NCBI GenBank assembly: GCA_963835525.1
Contig: CAWIFM010000003.1
Span: forward strand, 372,001-436,000
From: DASSUW01 sp963835525
GTDB lineage: Bacteria; Actinomycetota; Thermoleophilia; Solirubrobacterales; Solirubrobacteraceae
DNA: 64,000 bases
Direction of reading: 5' to 3'
Position numbers and translations under genes: made by a program. Below the pieces are notes generated by a model. That model was given only the letters and a program-made list of their open reading frames with translations. It searched no databases and had not been told where the DNA came from. Of this stretch, positions 52,349-60,308 are shown piece by piece (positions within the stretch are counted from its first letter, which is position 1; the number at the start of each line of letters is the position of its first letter).

Positions 52349-53310
52349 TCGCCGCGCTGCTGCTGCCCGCGAGCGCGCTCGCCCAGGACCCGATCCCGAC
52401 GCCGACCCCGACACCGGTGCCGACGCCGGTGCCAGTGCCGGGTGCGCTGACGTTGCAGGCTCAGAAGGTCCACCGCGACGGCGAGCGCAAGGTCGCGCTG
52501 ACGCGCACCGGCTGGCGCGTCCGCGGCGTGCTGACCCCATACATCGCCGGCCAGCAGGTCGTGGTCCGCTTCTTCCGCGACGGCCGCAAGGTCCACGAGC
52601 AGGTCGAGCAGCTGCAGCCGATCCGCGGCGGCACGGCCGGCGAGTTCCGCACGCCGTTCTCCAGCAAGCGCGAGGGCAGGGTCGCCGTCGAGGCCGTCCA
52701 CCTGGCCACGCCGGAGATGGACACGGTGCGCAGCGAGAGGGTCCGTGTCAACGTGATGACCCCCAGCGTGAGCTCGCCGACGATCGTGCGGCTGCTCCAG
52801 AAGGGGCTCTCGAAGCTGCACTACACGGTCTCCCGCAGCGGCGTCTATGACGACGCGACGGCGCGCGCCGTGATGGCCTGGCGCAAGGTCAACGGCCAGG
52901 CGCGGGTGTTCAGCGCGTCCGAGGGGCTGGTGCGCCGGGTGCTGCGCGGCAAGGGCGCCTTCAAGCCCAAGTACCCGAACGACGGCCGCCATGTCGAGGC
53001 CGACCTCTCGCGCCAGGTGATGGCGTTCGTCAACCGCCGCGGCAGGGTGCTCCGCACGTACCACATCTCCTCGGGCGCTCCGGCCACGCCGACCGTCCTC
53101 GGGCGCTTCAAGGTCTACCGCAAGTCACCGGGCACGAACGCCAAGGGGATGGTGCACTCGAGCTACTTCATCGGCGGCTACGCCATGCACGGCTATGCCT
53201 CGGTGCCGGCCTACAACGCCAGCCACGGCTGCCTGCGCGTGCCGATCCCCAACGCGTGGTCGATCTACAGTTGGGTGCGCATGGGCACCGTCGTGCGCGT
53301 GTACCCGTAG
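52258..53310 (+). CDS. Secreted L,D-transpeptidase (YkuD domain)
   Basis: Up to 350 residues. Signal peptide AGLVALVAALLLPASALA, a Pro/Thr repeat linker (PTPTPTPVPTPVPVP), an Ig-like region, a peptidoglycan-binding helix bundle (VRLLQKGLSKLHYTVSRSG) and the YkuD domain with MHGYASVPAYNASHGCLRVP (catalytic Cys near the C terminus). It makes 3-3 crosslinks in peptidoglycan. The only in-frame normal start before the signal is GTG 52258, 91 bases inside the previous gene, so the start is uncertain. The 3' end overlaps the convergent ligase gene by 46 bases. Confidence 0.88.
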   Translation: MGIPAVDPCKRHDDVSHRSVRCARAGLVALVAALLLPASALAQDPIPTPTPTPVPTPVPVPGALTLQAQKVHRDGERKVALTRTGWRVRGVLTPYIAGQQVVVRFFRDGRKVHEQVEQLQPIRGGTAGEFRTPFSSKREGRVAVEAVHLATPEMDTVRSERVRVNVMTPSVSSPTIVRLLQKGLSKLHYTVSRSGVYDDATARAVMAWRKVNGQARVFSASEGLVRRVLRGKGAFKPKYPNDGRHVEADLSRQVMAFVNRRGRVLRTYHISSGAPATPTVLGRFKVYRKSPGTNAKGMVHSSYFIGGYAMHGYASVPAYNASHGCLRVPIPNAWSIYSWVRMGTVVRVYP

Positions 53311-54365
53311 ACCGGCTCGGCGGCCTCGAGCACGAGTCGCTCGAGCACCGCCGGCAGCCCGCCGACCGCGTGTGCGTGGCGCATGCGGTCGGCGCCGTTG
53401 CCGTCGCGCAGGACGCGCACGATCTCCTCGAGCTCGTCGCCGGCGTACAGGCGGGCGAGCGCCAACGCCTCGTAGGCCACCTCGCGCACAGGTCGCAGGG
53501 CGCCGTGCCACCAGATGGTGGCCGCGAGGCCGTCGCGGCTCGCGCGGAAGGAGGACTCGGTCAGCGCCTCGGCCGACTCGACGCTGCCATGGCCGTCCGC
53601 GCAGGCGGCGGCGAGGGCGTGCACGAGCGCGGAGAGGCCGGCGACGGTCCCCAGCCGCGACTGGGCGTCCATCGCCCGCACCTCGACGGTGCCGAGCCGC
53701 GGATGCGGCCGGATGTCCCACCACAGGTACGTGTAGTCGGGTAGCGCTCCGGCCTCGACCCAGGCGGCCGCGGTCGTCGCGTAGTCGTCCCAGTCGGCGA
53801 ACGCCCGCGGGATGACGGCCCGCGGGAAGCCGCGGAAGAGCTGCGCCCGCGCGGTGGCGAACCCGGAGTCCCGGCCGAACCAGAACGGCGAGTGGGCGGC
53901 GAGCGCCTGGAGCAGCGGCAGATAGGTGCGCAGGCGGTTGCAGACGGCGATGGCGGTCTCGGCATCCGGCATCCCTACGTGCACGTGCAGCGCGCAGGTC
54001 GGCGTCCGCTCGACGAGCCCGCGCATGGTGGCGTGGATGCGGTCGTAGCGCGAGTCCGGGACGTGGACGACGTCGCCGTGCAACGCCGTCGGGTGCAGTC
54101 CGGCGCCGGCGAGCGTGGCGCCCGCGTCGCGCAGCGTGTCGCGCAGCAGCTCCAGCTCGGCCGCCGCCTCGGCGGCGTCGGCGCACACCGAGGAGGCGCA
54201 CTCGACCATCGCCTCGTAGAGGTCGGGCTTCACGAGTGGCGAGCCGATGCGCGCGATCAGCTCGCTTGCGTGGTGCTCGAGCGGGTGCGGCGGATCGGCC
54301 GTCACCAAGAGCAGCTCTTCCTCGACGCCGAGGGCAAACGGTGCTGAGCCGAAGGCGTGCTCCAC
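53265..54365 (-). CDS. YbdK-type carboxylate-amine (glutamate-cysteine) ligase
   Basis: 366 residues, GCS2 family. FALGVEEELLLVTADPPHPL (about 10-29), EAMVECASSVCAD, ALHVHVGMPDAETAIAVCNRLR, PFWFGRDSGFATAR, WDIRPHPRLGTVEVRAMDAQS. Weak glutamate-cysteine ligase activity is known for E. coli YbdK; the physiological substrate here is unknown, and actinobacteria usually use mycothiol instead of glutathione. TAGACT lies 7 bases before the GTG start (54365), so it is probably leaderless. The last 15 codons overlap the transpeptidase gene. Confidence 0.88.
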   Translation of the reverse strand: MEHAFGSAPFALGVEEELLLVTADPPHPLEHHASELIARIGSPLVKPDLYEAMVECASSVCADAAEAAAELELLRDTLRDAGATLAGAGLHPTALHGDVVHVPDSRYDRIHATMRGLVERTPTCALHVHVGMPDAETAIAVCNRLRTYLPLLQALAAHSPFWFGRDSGFATARAQLFRGFPRAVIPRAFADWDDYATTAAAWVEAGALPDYTYLWWDIRPHPRLGTVEVRAMDAQSRLGTVAGLSALVHALAAACADGHGSVESAEALTESSFRASRDGLAATIWWHGALRPVREVAYEALALARLYAGDELEEIVRVLRDGNGADRMRHAHAVGGLPAVLERLVLEAAEPVYGYTRTTVPMRTQL

Positions 54366-54415
54366 TGCGTCGAGTCTACGAGGCCGTCGGGTGCCGGGCC
54401 TAGGATCAGCGGCCG

Positions 54416-54967
54416 ATGTCCGCCCGCGATACGCTGATCGAGGAGCTGCGCCGCCACGCCCTGGTGATCGGCGAGGTCACACTGACTTCCGGGGCGGTGG
54501 CGCAGTACTACGTCGACGCGAAGCGAGCCATCCTGCGACCGGCCGGCTTCGGCGCGCTGGCCGAGCTGGTGGCGGCCTCCGCGCGCGAATACGGGGCGAC
54601 CGCGGTCGGCGGCCTCACGATGGGCGCCGACGCTCCGGCCTGCGCGGCGCTGGCCGGCGGCGCCGACGTGAAGGCCTTCTTCGTCCGCAAGGAGACCAAG
54701 CAGCACGGCCTGCAGCGCCGCGTCGAGGGTCCGCCGCTCGGGCAGGGGGAGCGCTGCCTGATCGTGGAGGACGTCGTGACCACGGGCGGCTCGACCGTCC
54801 AGGCGATCGAGGCCGTGCGCGGCGCGGGCTTCGAGGTCTGCGGCGTGGTGGCGATCCTCGACCGCCTGGCCGGCGGCGCCGAAGCCATCGCCCGCGCGTC
54901 GGACGGCGCGCCCTACGAGGCGCTGGCCACGATCGACGACGTGTATCCGGACCGGCCGGACCGCTAG
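54416..54967 (+). CDS. pyrE: Orotate phosphoribosyltransferase
   Basis: 183 residues. Converts orotate and PRPP to OMP in pyrimidine synthesis. TLTSGAVAQYYVDAKRAILRP (split near 22-42), AVGGLTMGADAP, FFVRKETKQHGLQRRVEG and the PRPP loop CLIVEDVVTTGGSTVQAIEA (about 118-137). TAGGAT lies 9 bases before the ATG. The TAG stop shares CTAG with the convergent ROK gene. No other pyr gene is near. Confidence 0.95.
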   Translation: MSARDTLIEELRRHALVIGEVTLTSGAVAQYYVDAKRAILRPAGFGALAELVAASAREYGATAVGGLTMGADAPACAALAGGADVKAFFVRKETKQHGLQRRVEGPPLGQGERCLIVEDVVTTGGSTVQAIEAVRGAGFEVCGVVAILDRLAGGAEAIARASDGAPYEALATIDDVYPDRPDR

Positions 54968-56157
54968 GACGCTCGAGCCTCGGCGGCGATCTGCTGATCG
55001 ACCGCGTCAGGCGACAGCACCGCCTCGGTGACCATCACGGCCGCCCCCAGGATGCCCGCGCGGTCGTCCAACGTCGAGCGGGCGATGCGGATGCTGCGCG
55101 TGGCCAGAGCGGTCGAGCGGCGATAGACGACCTCCCGCACCCCCGCGAGCAGGTGCTCGTCGGCGTGGGCGATGTCGCCGCCGATGACGATGACGCCGGG
55201 GTTGAAGAAGTTGACGGCGCTGGCGAGCACGCCGCCGAGCTCGCGGCCGGCCTGGCGCACCAGGCGCATCGCCTCCGGCCGCCCGTCGCGCACCTGCTTG
55301 ACGACGTCGCGGCCGTTGTCGGCGGGGATCCCGGCATCGGTCAGCCGCGCCGCCATGGCGCCGCCGCCGGCGATGGCCTCGAGGCAGCCGAGGTTGCCGC
55401 AGCGGCAGATGACGTCGTCGTGGTCGGGGACGTGGATGTGGCCGATGTCGCCGGCGGCGCCCTGGGCGCCGCGGTGGATGCGCCCGTCGGTGATGACGCC
55501 GCAGCCGATGCCGGTGCCGACCTTGACGAACAGCAGGTGATCGGTGTCGCGCCAGCGGGACCAGTACTCGCCGAGGGCCATGATGTTCACGTCGTTGTCG
55601 ACCAGCACCGGCGCGCCGTACCGCTCGCGCAGGTGGGCGGCCACGCCGTAGCCGTCCCAGCCGGGCATGATCGGCGGCGCCACCGGCGTGCCGGTGACGA
55701 ACTCCACGGGGCCGGGCACGCCGACGCCGACCCCGCGCACGTCGCCGCGCTGACGCTTGGCCTCGCGCAGCAGGCCGTCGAGCGCCTGCTCGAGCCAGGC
55801 GAGCACGACCTCGGGCCCCTTGGCGATAGGGATGTCCTCGCGGGTCTCGGCCAGCACGTCGCCGGCCAGGTCGGTCACCGCGACGCGCGAGTGCGTGGCG
55901 CCGAGGTCGGCCGCCAGCACGACGCCCGCGTCGCGGTTGAACGCGAAGGTGCGGGGCGGCCGGCCGCCGCGCGAGGCGCCGGGCTCGGCGGGCACCACGA
56001 GCCGGTTCGTGAGCAGCGAGTCGACGCGCTGGGCGACCGTCGAGCGCGACAGGCCCGTCAGCTCGACGAGCTCCGCGTGCGTGCGCGCCCGCCCGTCCCG
56101 GATGAGGCGCAGCATCGCTCCAGCGCCGTTGGGCGACGTTCCTGCAAAGCCGGCCAT
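54964..56157 (-). CDS. ROK-family transcriptional regulator/sugar kinase-like protein
   Basis: 397 residues. N-terminal winged helix (LRLIRDGRARTHAELVELTG, LSRSTVAQRVDSLL; about 15-50), then ROK kinase fold with VVLAADLGATHSRVAVTDL, LVDNDVNIMALGEYW, FVKVGTGIGCGVI and the zinc-binding CRCGNLGCLEAIAGGGAM (about 250-267). The DNA-binding part makes it an XylR/NagC-like regulator. No sugar transporter is adjacent; target genes are unknown. Confidence 0.9.
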   Translation of the reverse strand: MAGFAGTSPNGAGAMLRLIRDGRARTHAELVELTGLSRSTVAQRVDSLLTNRLVVPAEPGASRGGRPPRTFAFNRDAGVVLAADLGATHSRVAVTDLAGDVLAETREDIPIAKGPEVVLAWLEQALDGLLREAKRQRGDVRGVGVGVPGPVEFVTGTPVAPPIMPGWDGYGVAAHLRERYGAPVLVDNDVNIMALGEYWSRWRDTDHLLFVKVGTGIGCGVITDGRIHRGAQGAAGDIGHIHVPDHDDVICRCGNLGCLEAIAGGGAMAARLTDAGIPADNGRDVVKQVRDGRPEAMRLVRQAGRELGGVLASAVNFFNPGVIVIGGDIAHADEHLLAGVREVVYRRSTALATRSIRIARSTLDDRAGILGAAVMVTEAVLSPDAVDQQIAAEARAS

Positions 56158-56164
56158 TTGCTCA

Positions 56165-56180
56165 GTCTGCCAGAGCAGAC
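56165..56180. promoter_or_regulatory. Inverted repeat between methyltransferase and ROK gene
   Basis: GTCTGC-CAGA-GCAGAC, a perfect 6-base repeat 8-23 bases before the ROK ATG (minus strand). TTGCTCAGT occurs on both sides of it (56158 and 56200). It may be the operator for autoregulation by the ROK protein or a hairpin ending the methyltransferase transcript, which also has a run of six T/A bases at 56196-56201. Confidence 0.4.
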
Positions 56181-56203
56181 CGACGTGATCCGGGGTTTTT
56201 TGC

Positions 56204-57007
56204 TCAGTGCGGCTTCACCGCCAGCAGCGAGATGCTCTCCACCTCGTAGGTGCTGCAGGCGTCGAGCGCGCGCTCGGAGATGAACCGGTAGTCGTTGCGG
56301 CGCACGGTGCGCATATGCAGGCCCTGCGCCTCGATCGCCTCGACGTAGCTCGCGCGCGGGATGGCGCCGGCGATGCAGGCGGCCCACAGCTCGACGTTGC
56401 GCCGAGTGCGCTCCTTGAGCGCGTGGCCGCTGACGATGTCGGAGATCGCCAGCCGGCCGCCCGGCCGCAGGACGCGCGCGGCCTCGGCGAACACGCGGCC
56501 CTTGAGCAGCGACAGGTTGATGACGCCGTTGGAGATGACGACGTCGAAGCTCGCGTCGTCGAACGGCAGCGCCTCGATCCGCGACTCGACGAGCTCGACC
56601 TGCGGGAAGCCCTCGCGCAGCCGGCCGGCCTTGGCGAGCTGCGCGTCGGTCATGTCGACGCCGACCACGCGGCCGCTCTCGCCGACCAGCACGGCGGCGC
56701 TGAAGATGTCGGTGCCCGAGCCCGAGCCCAGGTCGAGCACGGCCTCGCCCGGCTGCAGCGTCGCGAGGTCGAGGTGGTGGCCGACGCCGGCGAAGGAGGC
56801 GACCGCCTCGGCCGGGATGGCATCCAGCAGGGCGGGCTCGTAGCCGAGGTGCTCGGCCAGGCCGCGCCCGATCTCGAAGTGCAGCTCGGCGCCGCCGCGG
56901 GCGACGTCGCGGTACATGTCCTTCACGGCCGCCTCGAGGCGCTCGCCGTCCACCAGCGAGCTTGCGTCGAGCTGGGGCAGTGTCTGCGCCTGCGTCATCT
57001 CGTTCAT
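56204..57007 (-). CDS. ArsM-like class I SAM-dependent methyltransferase lacking the key cysteine
   Basis: 267 residues. MYRDVARGGAELHFEIGRGL (about 31-50), SAM loop AVLDLGSGSGTDIFSAA (about 88-104), GVDMTDAQLAKAGRLREGF, DVVISNGVINLSLLKGRVFAE and LRPGGRLAISDIV resemble arsenite methyltransferases. The arsenic-binding NCVINL of ArsM reads NGVINL here, and only one nearby cysteine (WAACIAGA) remains, so arsenite is an unlikely substrate. TACCGT lies 6 bases before the ATG, suggesting leaderless transcription. Confidence 0.85.
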   Translation of the reverse strand: MNEMTQAQTLPQLDASSLVDGERLEAAVKDMYRDVARGGAELHFEIGRGLAEHLGYEPALLDAIPAEAVASFAGVGHHLDLATLQPGEAVLDLGSGSGTDIFSAAVLVGESGRVVGVDMTDAQLAKAGRLREGFPQVELVESRIEALPFDDASFDVVISNGVINLSLLKGRVFAEAARVLRPGGRLAISDIVSGHALKERTRRNVELWAACIAGAIPRASYVEAIEAQGLHMRTVRRNDYRFISERALDACSTYEVESISLLAVKPH

Positions 57008-57091
57008 GAGACGACGGTAACCCCGGACCGCCGCGGGTTGAAGGGCCCCGCGCTAAGTCTCGGGTCGGGTCCCGAAATCCCTCAGGTCGAA

Positions 57092-57165
<74 letters not shown>

Positions 57166-57347
57166 CGGCAGCAATCTTAATCCCGACCCAACGGTCTTTC
57201 GCCAGCCGGTGGCTATGCTGGCCGCCGAATCGCCCTCGCAGGGGGGTCGCAGGGAACACCGATGTGACCTGCGCACTATCCGGTATGCGGGTGCGGGATG
57301 AGTCCAGCCGCCGACCTTGTAGGTTGTCCGGCCTCAAAGGGGAATGT

Positions 57348-57434
57348 ATGTGCCGACCGTGTGCCTGGGGGCGCGCGCTCGGAGGAGGATTCCAACTGAA
57401 CTTCGCAGCACTTAGCCGAGAGGCGCTCGCATGA
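57348..57434 (+). CDS. Candidate 28-residue leader peptide of the oligopeptide transporter operon
   Basis: ATG 57348 follows AAAGGGGA (57336-57343) at proper distance. The 28-codon frame starts MCRPCAWGRALGGG and ends in TGA overlapping the ATG of the permease gene (ATGA). Size, ribosome binding site and coupling fit a leader peptide controlling the transporter. It could equally be chance; no relative is known to me. The rest of the 265-base gap after tRNA-Arg holds no other recognised feature. Confidence 0.3.
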   Translation: MCRPCAWGRALGGGFQLNFAALSREALA

Positions 57435-58426
57435 GCACGGGCGCCGGGGCGAGCGACCTCCTGCACGCGGAGGACCCTGGTCTCGACCAGATGGTCCGGG
57501 GCGAGCAGGCCGTAGCCGCTCGTTCGCCGCTCCAACTCTTCTGGCGCCGCTTCCGCCGCGACAAGGTGGCGATGTCGGCCCTCGTCTTCATCATCGTCCT
57601 GATCGCGGTGGCGATCCTGGCCGCCCCGATCACCAAGCTCCTCGGCGCTCCGCCGCCGAACGAGCAGTCGACCGCCGCCCTCGACGACTTCGGGCTCCCC
57701 GAGGGCCCGAGCAGCGAGCACTTCTTCGGCGTCGACCCGATCGGGCGCGACGTGTTCAGCCGTGTGCTCTACGGCGCGCAGGTCTCGCTGACGGTCGCGT
57801 TCGTCGGCACCGGCCTGTCGGTCATCTTCGGCGTCTTCCTCGGCACCGTGTCGGCGTACTACCGCCGCTGGGTGGACACGATCATCGCTCGCGTGCTCGA
57901 CGTGATGCTCGCGTTCCCCGTGCTGCTGCTGGGCCTCGGCCTGGCCACCGCCTGCTCGGGCGAGAACGGCTGCCTGGGCGGGTTGATCCAGCCCGGCCTG
58001 TCGGTCGTGATCTTCATCATCGTCCTCGCGAACACGCCTTACGTGGCGCGGATCATCCGCGGCCAGGTGCTCTCGCTGCGCGAGAAGGAGTTCGTCGAGG
58101 CGTCCCGCTCGCTCGGGGCCTCTAACGGGCGGATCATGTTCCGCGACATCCTCCCCAACCTCGTGGCGCCGATCATCGTCTACGCCACGCTCTTCATCCC
58201 GGCCAACATCCTGCTGGAGGCCGCGCTGTCGTTCCTCGGGGTCGGCGTCCAGCCGCCCCGTGCCTCCTGGGGGGACATGCTCTCCGACGCCGTCTCGATC
58301 TTCGACGTCGCCTGGTGGTTCATGTTCTTCCCGGGGATAGCGCTGCTGCTCACCGTGCTCGCCTTCAACCTCGTCGGCGACGGGCTGCAGGACGCTCTGA
58401 ATCCCAAGAGCACCCGATCCAACTAG
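57431..58426 (+). CDS. Oligopeptide/dipeptide ABC transporter permease (DppC/OppC type)
   Basis: 331 residues. Helix 1 about 47-68, external loop containing HFFGVDPIGRDVFSRVLYGA (about 96-115), five further helices, and the ATPase-contact EAA loop FVEASRSLGASNGRIMFRDIL (split near 218-238). GAGAGG lies 7 bases before the ATG. First full gene of a five-gene transporter operon whose order C-A-B-D-F differs from the usual A-B-C-D-F. Confidence 0.93.
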   Translation: MSTGAGASDLLHAEDPGLDQMVRGEQAVAARSPLQLFWRRFRRDKVAMSALVFIIVLIAVAILAAPITKLLGAPPPNEQSTAALDDFGLPEGPSSEHFFGVDPIGRDVFSRVLYGAQVSLTVAFVGTGLSVIFGVFLGTVSAYYRRWVDTIIARVLDVMLAFPVLLLGLGLATACSGENGCLGGLIQPGLSVVIFIIVLANTPYVARIIRGQVLSLREKEFVEASRSLGASNGRIMFRDILPNLVAPIIVYATLFIPANILLEAALSFLGVGVQPPRASWGDMLSDAVSIFDVAWWFMFFPGIALLLTVLAFNLVGDGLQDALNPKSTRSN

Positions 58427-58472
58427 TCAAGCGAAACCAGTCGTTCCGGTAACACTCATGAAAGGACGCTTC

Positions 58473-60233
58473 ATGCGACGGTCCTTCCAATGGACCCTCA
58501 TCCTGGGCGTCCTGCTCGCTCTCACCCTCGGCGTGGCCGCCTGCGGCGACGACGGCGATGATGACGGCGAGCAGGGCACGACTCAGGGCACGCCCGCGGA
58601 GGGCAAGAAGGGTGGCAAGCTGACCGCCCTCTGGACGGATGATGTCGACAACATCGACTGCGGCATCACCTACTACCAGATGGGCTTCCAGGTCTGCGCC
58701 GCGACGCAGAAGGCGCTCTACGGCTACGAGCCGGAGGACGCCGTCAACGCGGTCCCGGACCTGGCCGAGGCGGCCCCCGAGATCTCCGAGGACGGCAAGA
58801 CCGTCACCGTGAAGATCCGTCCCGGCGTCAAGTTCTCGCCCCCGGTCGACCGCGAGGTCACCTCGGCGGACGTGAAGTACGCCATCGAGCGCGGGTTCTT
58901 CAACACGATGAACAACGGCTACGCGGGCGCCTACTTCGGCGACCTCGAGGGCGCCGAGGTCGGCGCCAAGCCGGGCACCGAGATCGCCGGCATCGAGACG
59001 CCGGACGACCAGACGATCGTCTTCAACCTCAGCAAGGGGACCGGCGGCGTCGTCGCCGGCGCGCTGGCGCTCCCGCTCTCGGCCCCGGTGCCGAAGGAGT
59101 ACGCGGAGAAGTTCGACGCCCAGAACCCCTCGGCGTACGGCCAGAACCAGGTCTCGACCGGCCCGTACATGATCGAGGCGGACGCCGAGGGCAAGGCGAT
59201 CGGCTACCAGGCCGGCCGTCGCATCCACCTCGTCCGCAACCCGAACTGGGTCGCCGACGGTGACTACCGGCCCGCCTACGTCGACGAGATCGACATGCCG
59301 CAGGGCAACGACGACACCACGGTGGCGTCGCGCAAGATCCTCGACGGCGAGGGCATGATCAACGGCGACTTCTCGCCCGATCCCGCGATCCTCAAGCAGG
59401 TCGTCACGCGCCAGAAGGAGCAGCTTGCGCTGCAGCCGAACGGCGGCGGCCGCTGGGTCGCGATGAACACCACGATCGCGCCGTTCGACAACCCCGACGT
59501 GCGTCGTGCCGTCGTCGCCGGCTTCGACCGCGAGGCCATGCGCCTGACCCGCGGCGGCGAGCTGATCGGCGACATCCCGACCCACTACATCCCGCCGGAG
59601 GTCCCGGGCTTCGAGGAGGCCGGCGGCCTGGAGGGTCCGGGCATCGACTTCATGTCGAAGCCCGCGGGCGATGCGGCGCTGTCGGCCGAGTACTTCAAGA
59701 AGGCGGGCTTCGAGTCCGGCAAGTATGAGGGCGACGACGAGATCCTGATGGTCGGAACCTCCGAGGGCGTCGCCCAGAAGGCGGCCGAGGTCGCGAAGGA
59801 GAACTTCGAGAAGATGGGCTTCAAGATCAACCTGAGGCTCGTCACGCAGGACGCGATGTACACGAAGTTCTGCAACTCGCCTCCGGCCAAGGTCGTGATC
59901 TGCCCGAACGTCGGCTGGCTGAAGGACTTCTCGGACGCCCAGACCTATCTGGACCCGACCTTCAACGGCGACAACATCCTGCAGACCGGCAACTCGAACT
60001 GGTCACAGCTCAACGACCCGGACCTGAACAAGAAGATGAACGACGCGAAGCTCCTGACCGATCCGCAGGAGCGGGCCGACGCGTGGGCGGAGATCGACAA
60101 GGAGATCACCGAGCTCGCGCCCGCGATCAATTGGGTCTGGGACAAGACCCCGCTGATCCGCTCGGAGAACGTGAACGCCGTCCCGAGCGCCTTCCTGGGC
60201 CAGTGGGACCTGGCCTTCACCTCGATCAAGTAA
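58473..60233 (+). CDS. Oligopeptide ABC transporter substrate-binding lipoprotein
   Basis: 586 residues, SBP_bac_5 family. Lipoprotein signal LGVLLALTLGVAAC with the lipobox Cys near 24, an acidic Gly/Asp linker, then the binding fold: GGKLTALWTDDVDNIDCGI, KTVTVKIRPGVKFSPPVDR, TSADVKYAIERGF, STGPYMIE, NPDVRRAVVAGFDREAM. ATG 58473 was chosen because AAAGGA lies 6 bases before it; ATG 58458 has no such site. It captures peptides or related solutes outside the cell for the DppBC/DF complex. Confidence 0.93.
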   Translation: MRRSFQWTLILGVLLALTLGVAACGDDGDDDGEQGTTQGTPAEGKKGGKLTALWTDDVDNIDCGITYYQMGFQVCAATQKALYGYEPEDAVNAVPDLAEAAPEISEDGKTVTVKIRPGVKFSPPVDREVTSADVKYAIERGFFNTMNNGYAGAYFGDLEGAEVGAKPGTEIAGIETPDDQTIVFNLSKGTGGVVAGALALPLSAPVPKEYAEKFDAQNPSAYGQNQVSTGPYMIEADAEGKAIGYQAGRRIHLVRNPNWVADGDYRPAYVDEIDMPQGNDDTTVASRKILDGEGMINGDFSPDPAILKQVVTRQKEQLALQPNGGGRWVAMNTTIAPFDNPDVRRAVVAGFDREAMRLTRGGELIGDIPTHYIPPEVPGFEEAGGLEGPGIDFMSKPAGDAALSAEYFKKAGFESGKYEGDDEILMVGTSEGVAQKAAEVAKENFEKMGFKINLRLVTQDAMYTKFCNSPPAKVVICPNVGWLKDFSDAQTYLDPTFNGDNILQTGNSNWSQLNDPDLNKKMNDAKLLTDPQERADAWAEIDKEITELAPAINWVWDKTPLIRSENVNAVPSAFLGQWDLAFTSIK

Positions 60234-60247
60234 GTGATCCATCCGGA

Positions 60248-60275
60248 GGGCCCCGCCACCCACGTGGCGGGGCCC
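60248..60275 (+). terminator. Strong intra-operon hairpin after the binding-protein gene
   Basis: Perfect 12-base stem GGGCCCCGCCAC/GTGGCGGGGCCC with 4-base loop, 15 bases after the stop. It has no T tract. In transporter operons such stems usually stabilise the upstream mRNA or partly stop transcription so that the binding protein is made in excess over the membrane parts. Confidence 0.7.
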
Positions 60276-60308
60276 CGCCGGGCCTTCTAACCTGCGCAGA
60301 GAGCCGAG

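Noticed and set aside
58458..58472. ATG 58458 as start of the binding protein
   Set aside because: It lacks a ribosome binding site, and its first codons (ATGAAAGGA) contain the site for ATG 58473, which is followed by a normal lipoprotein signal.
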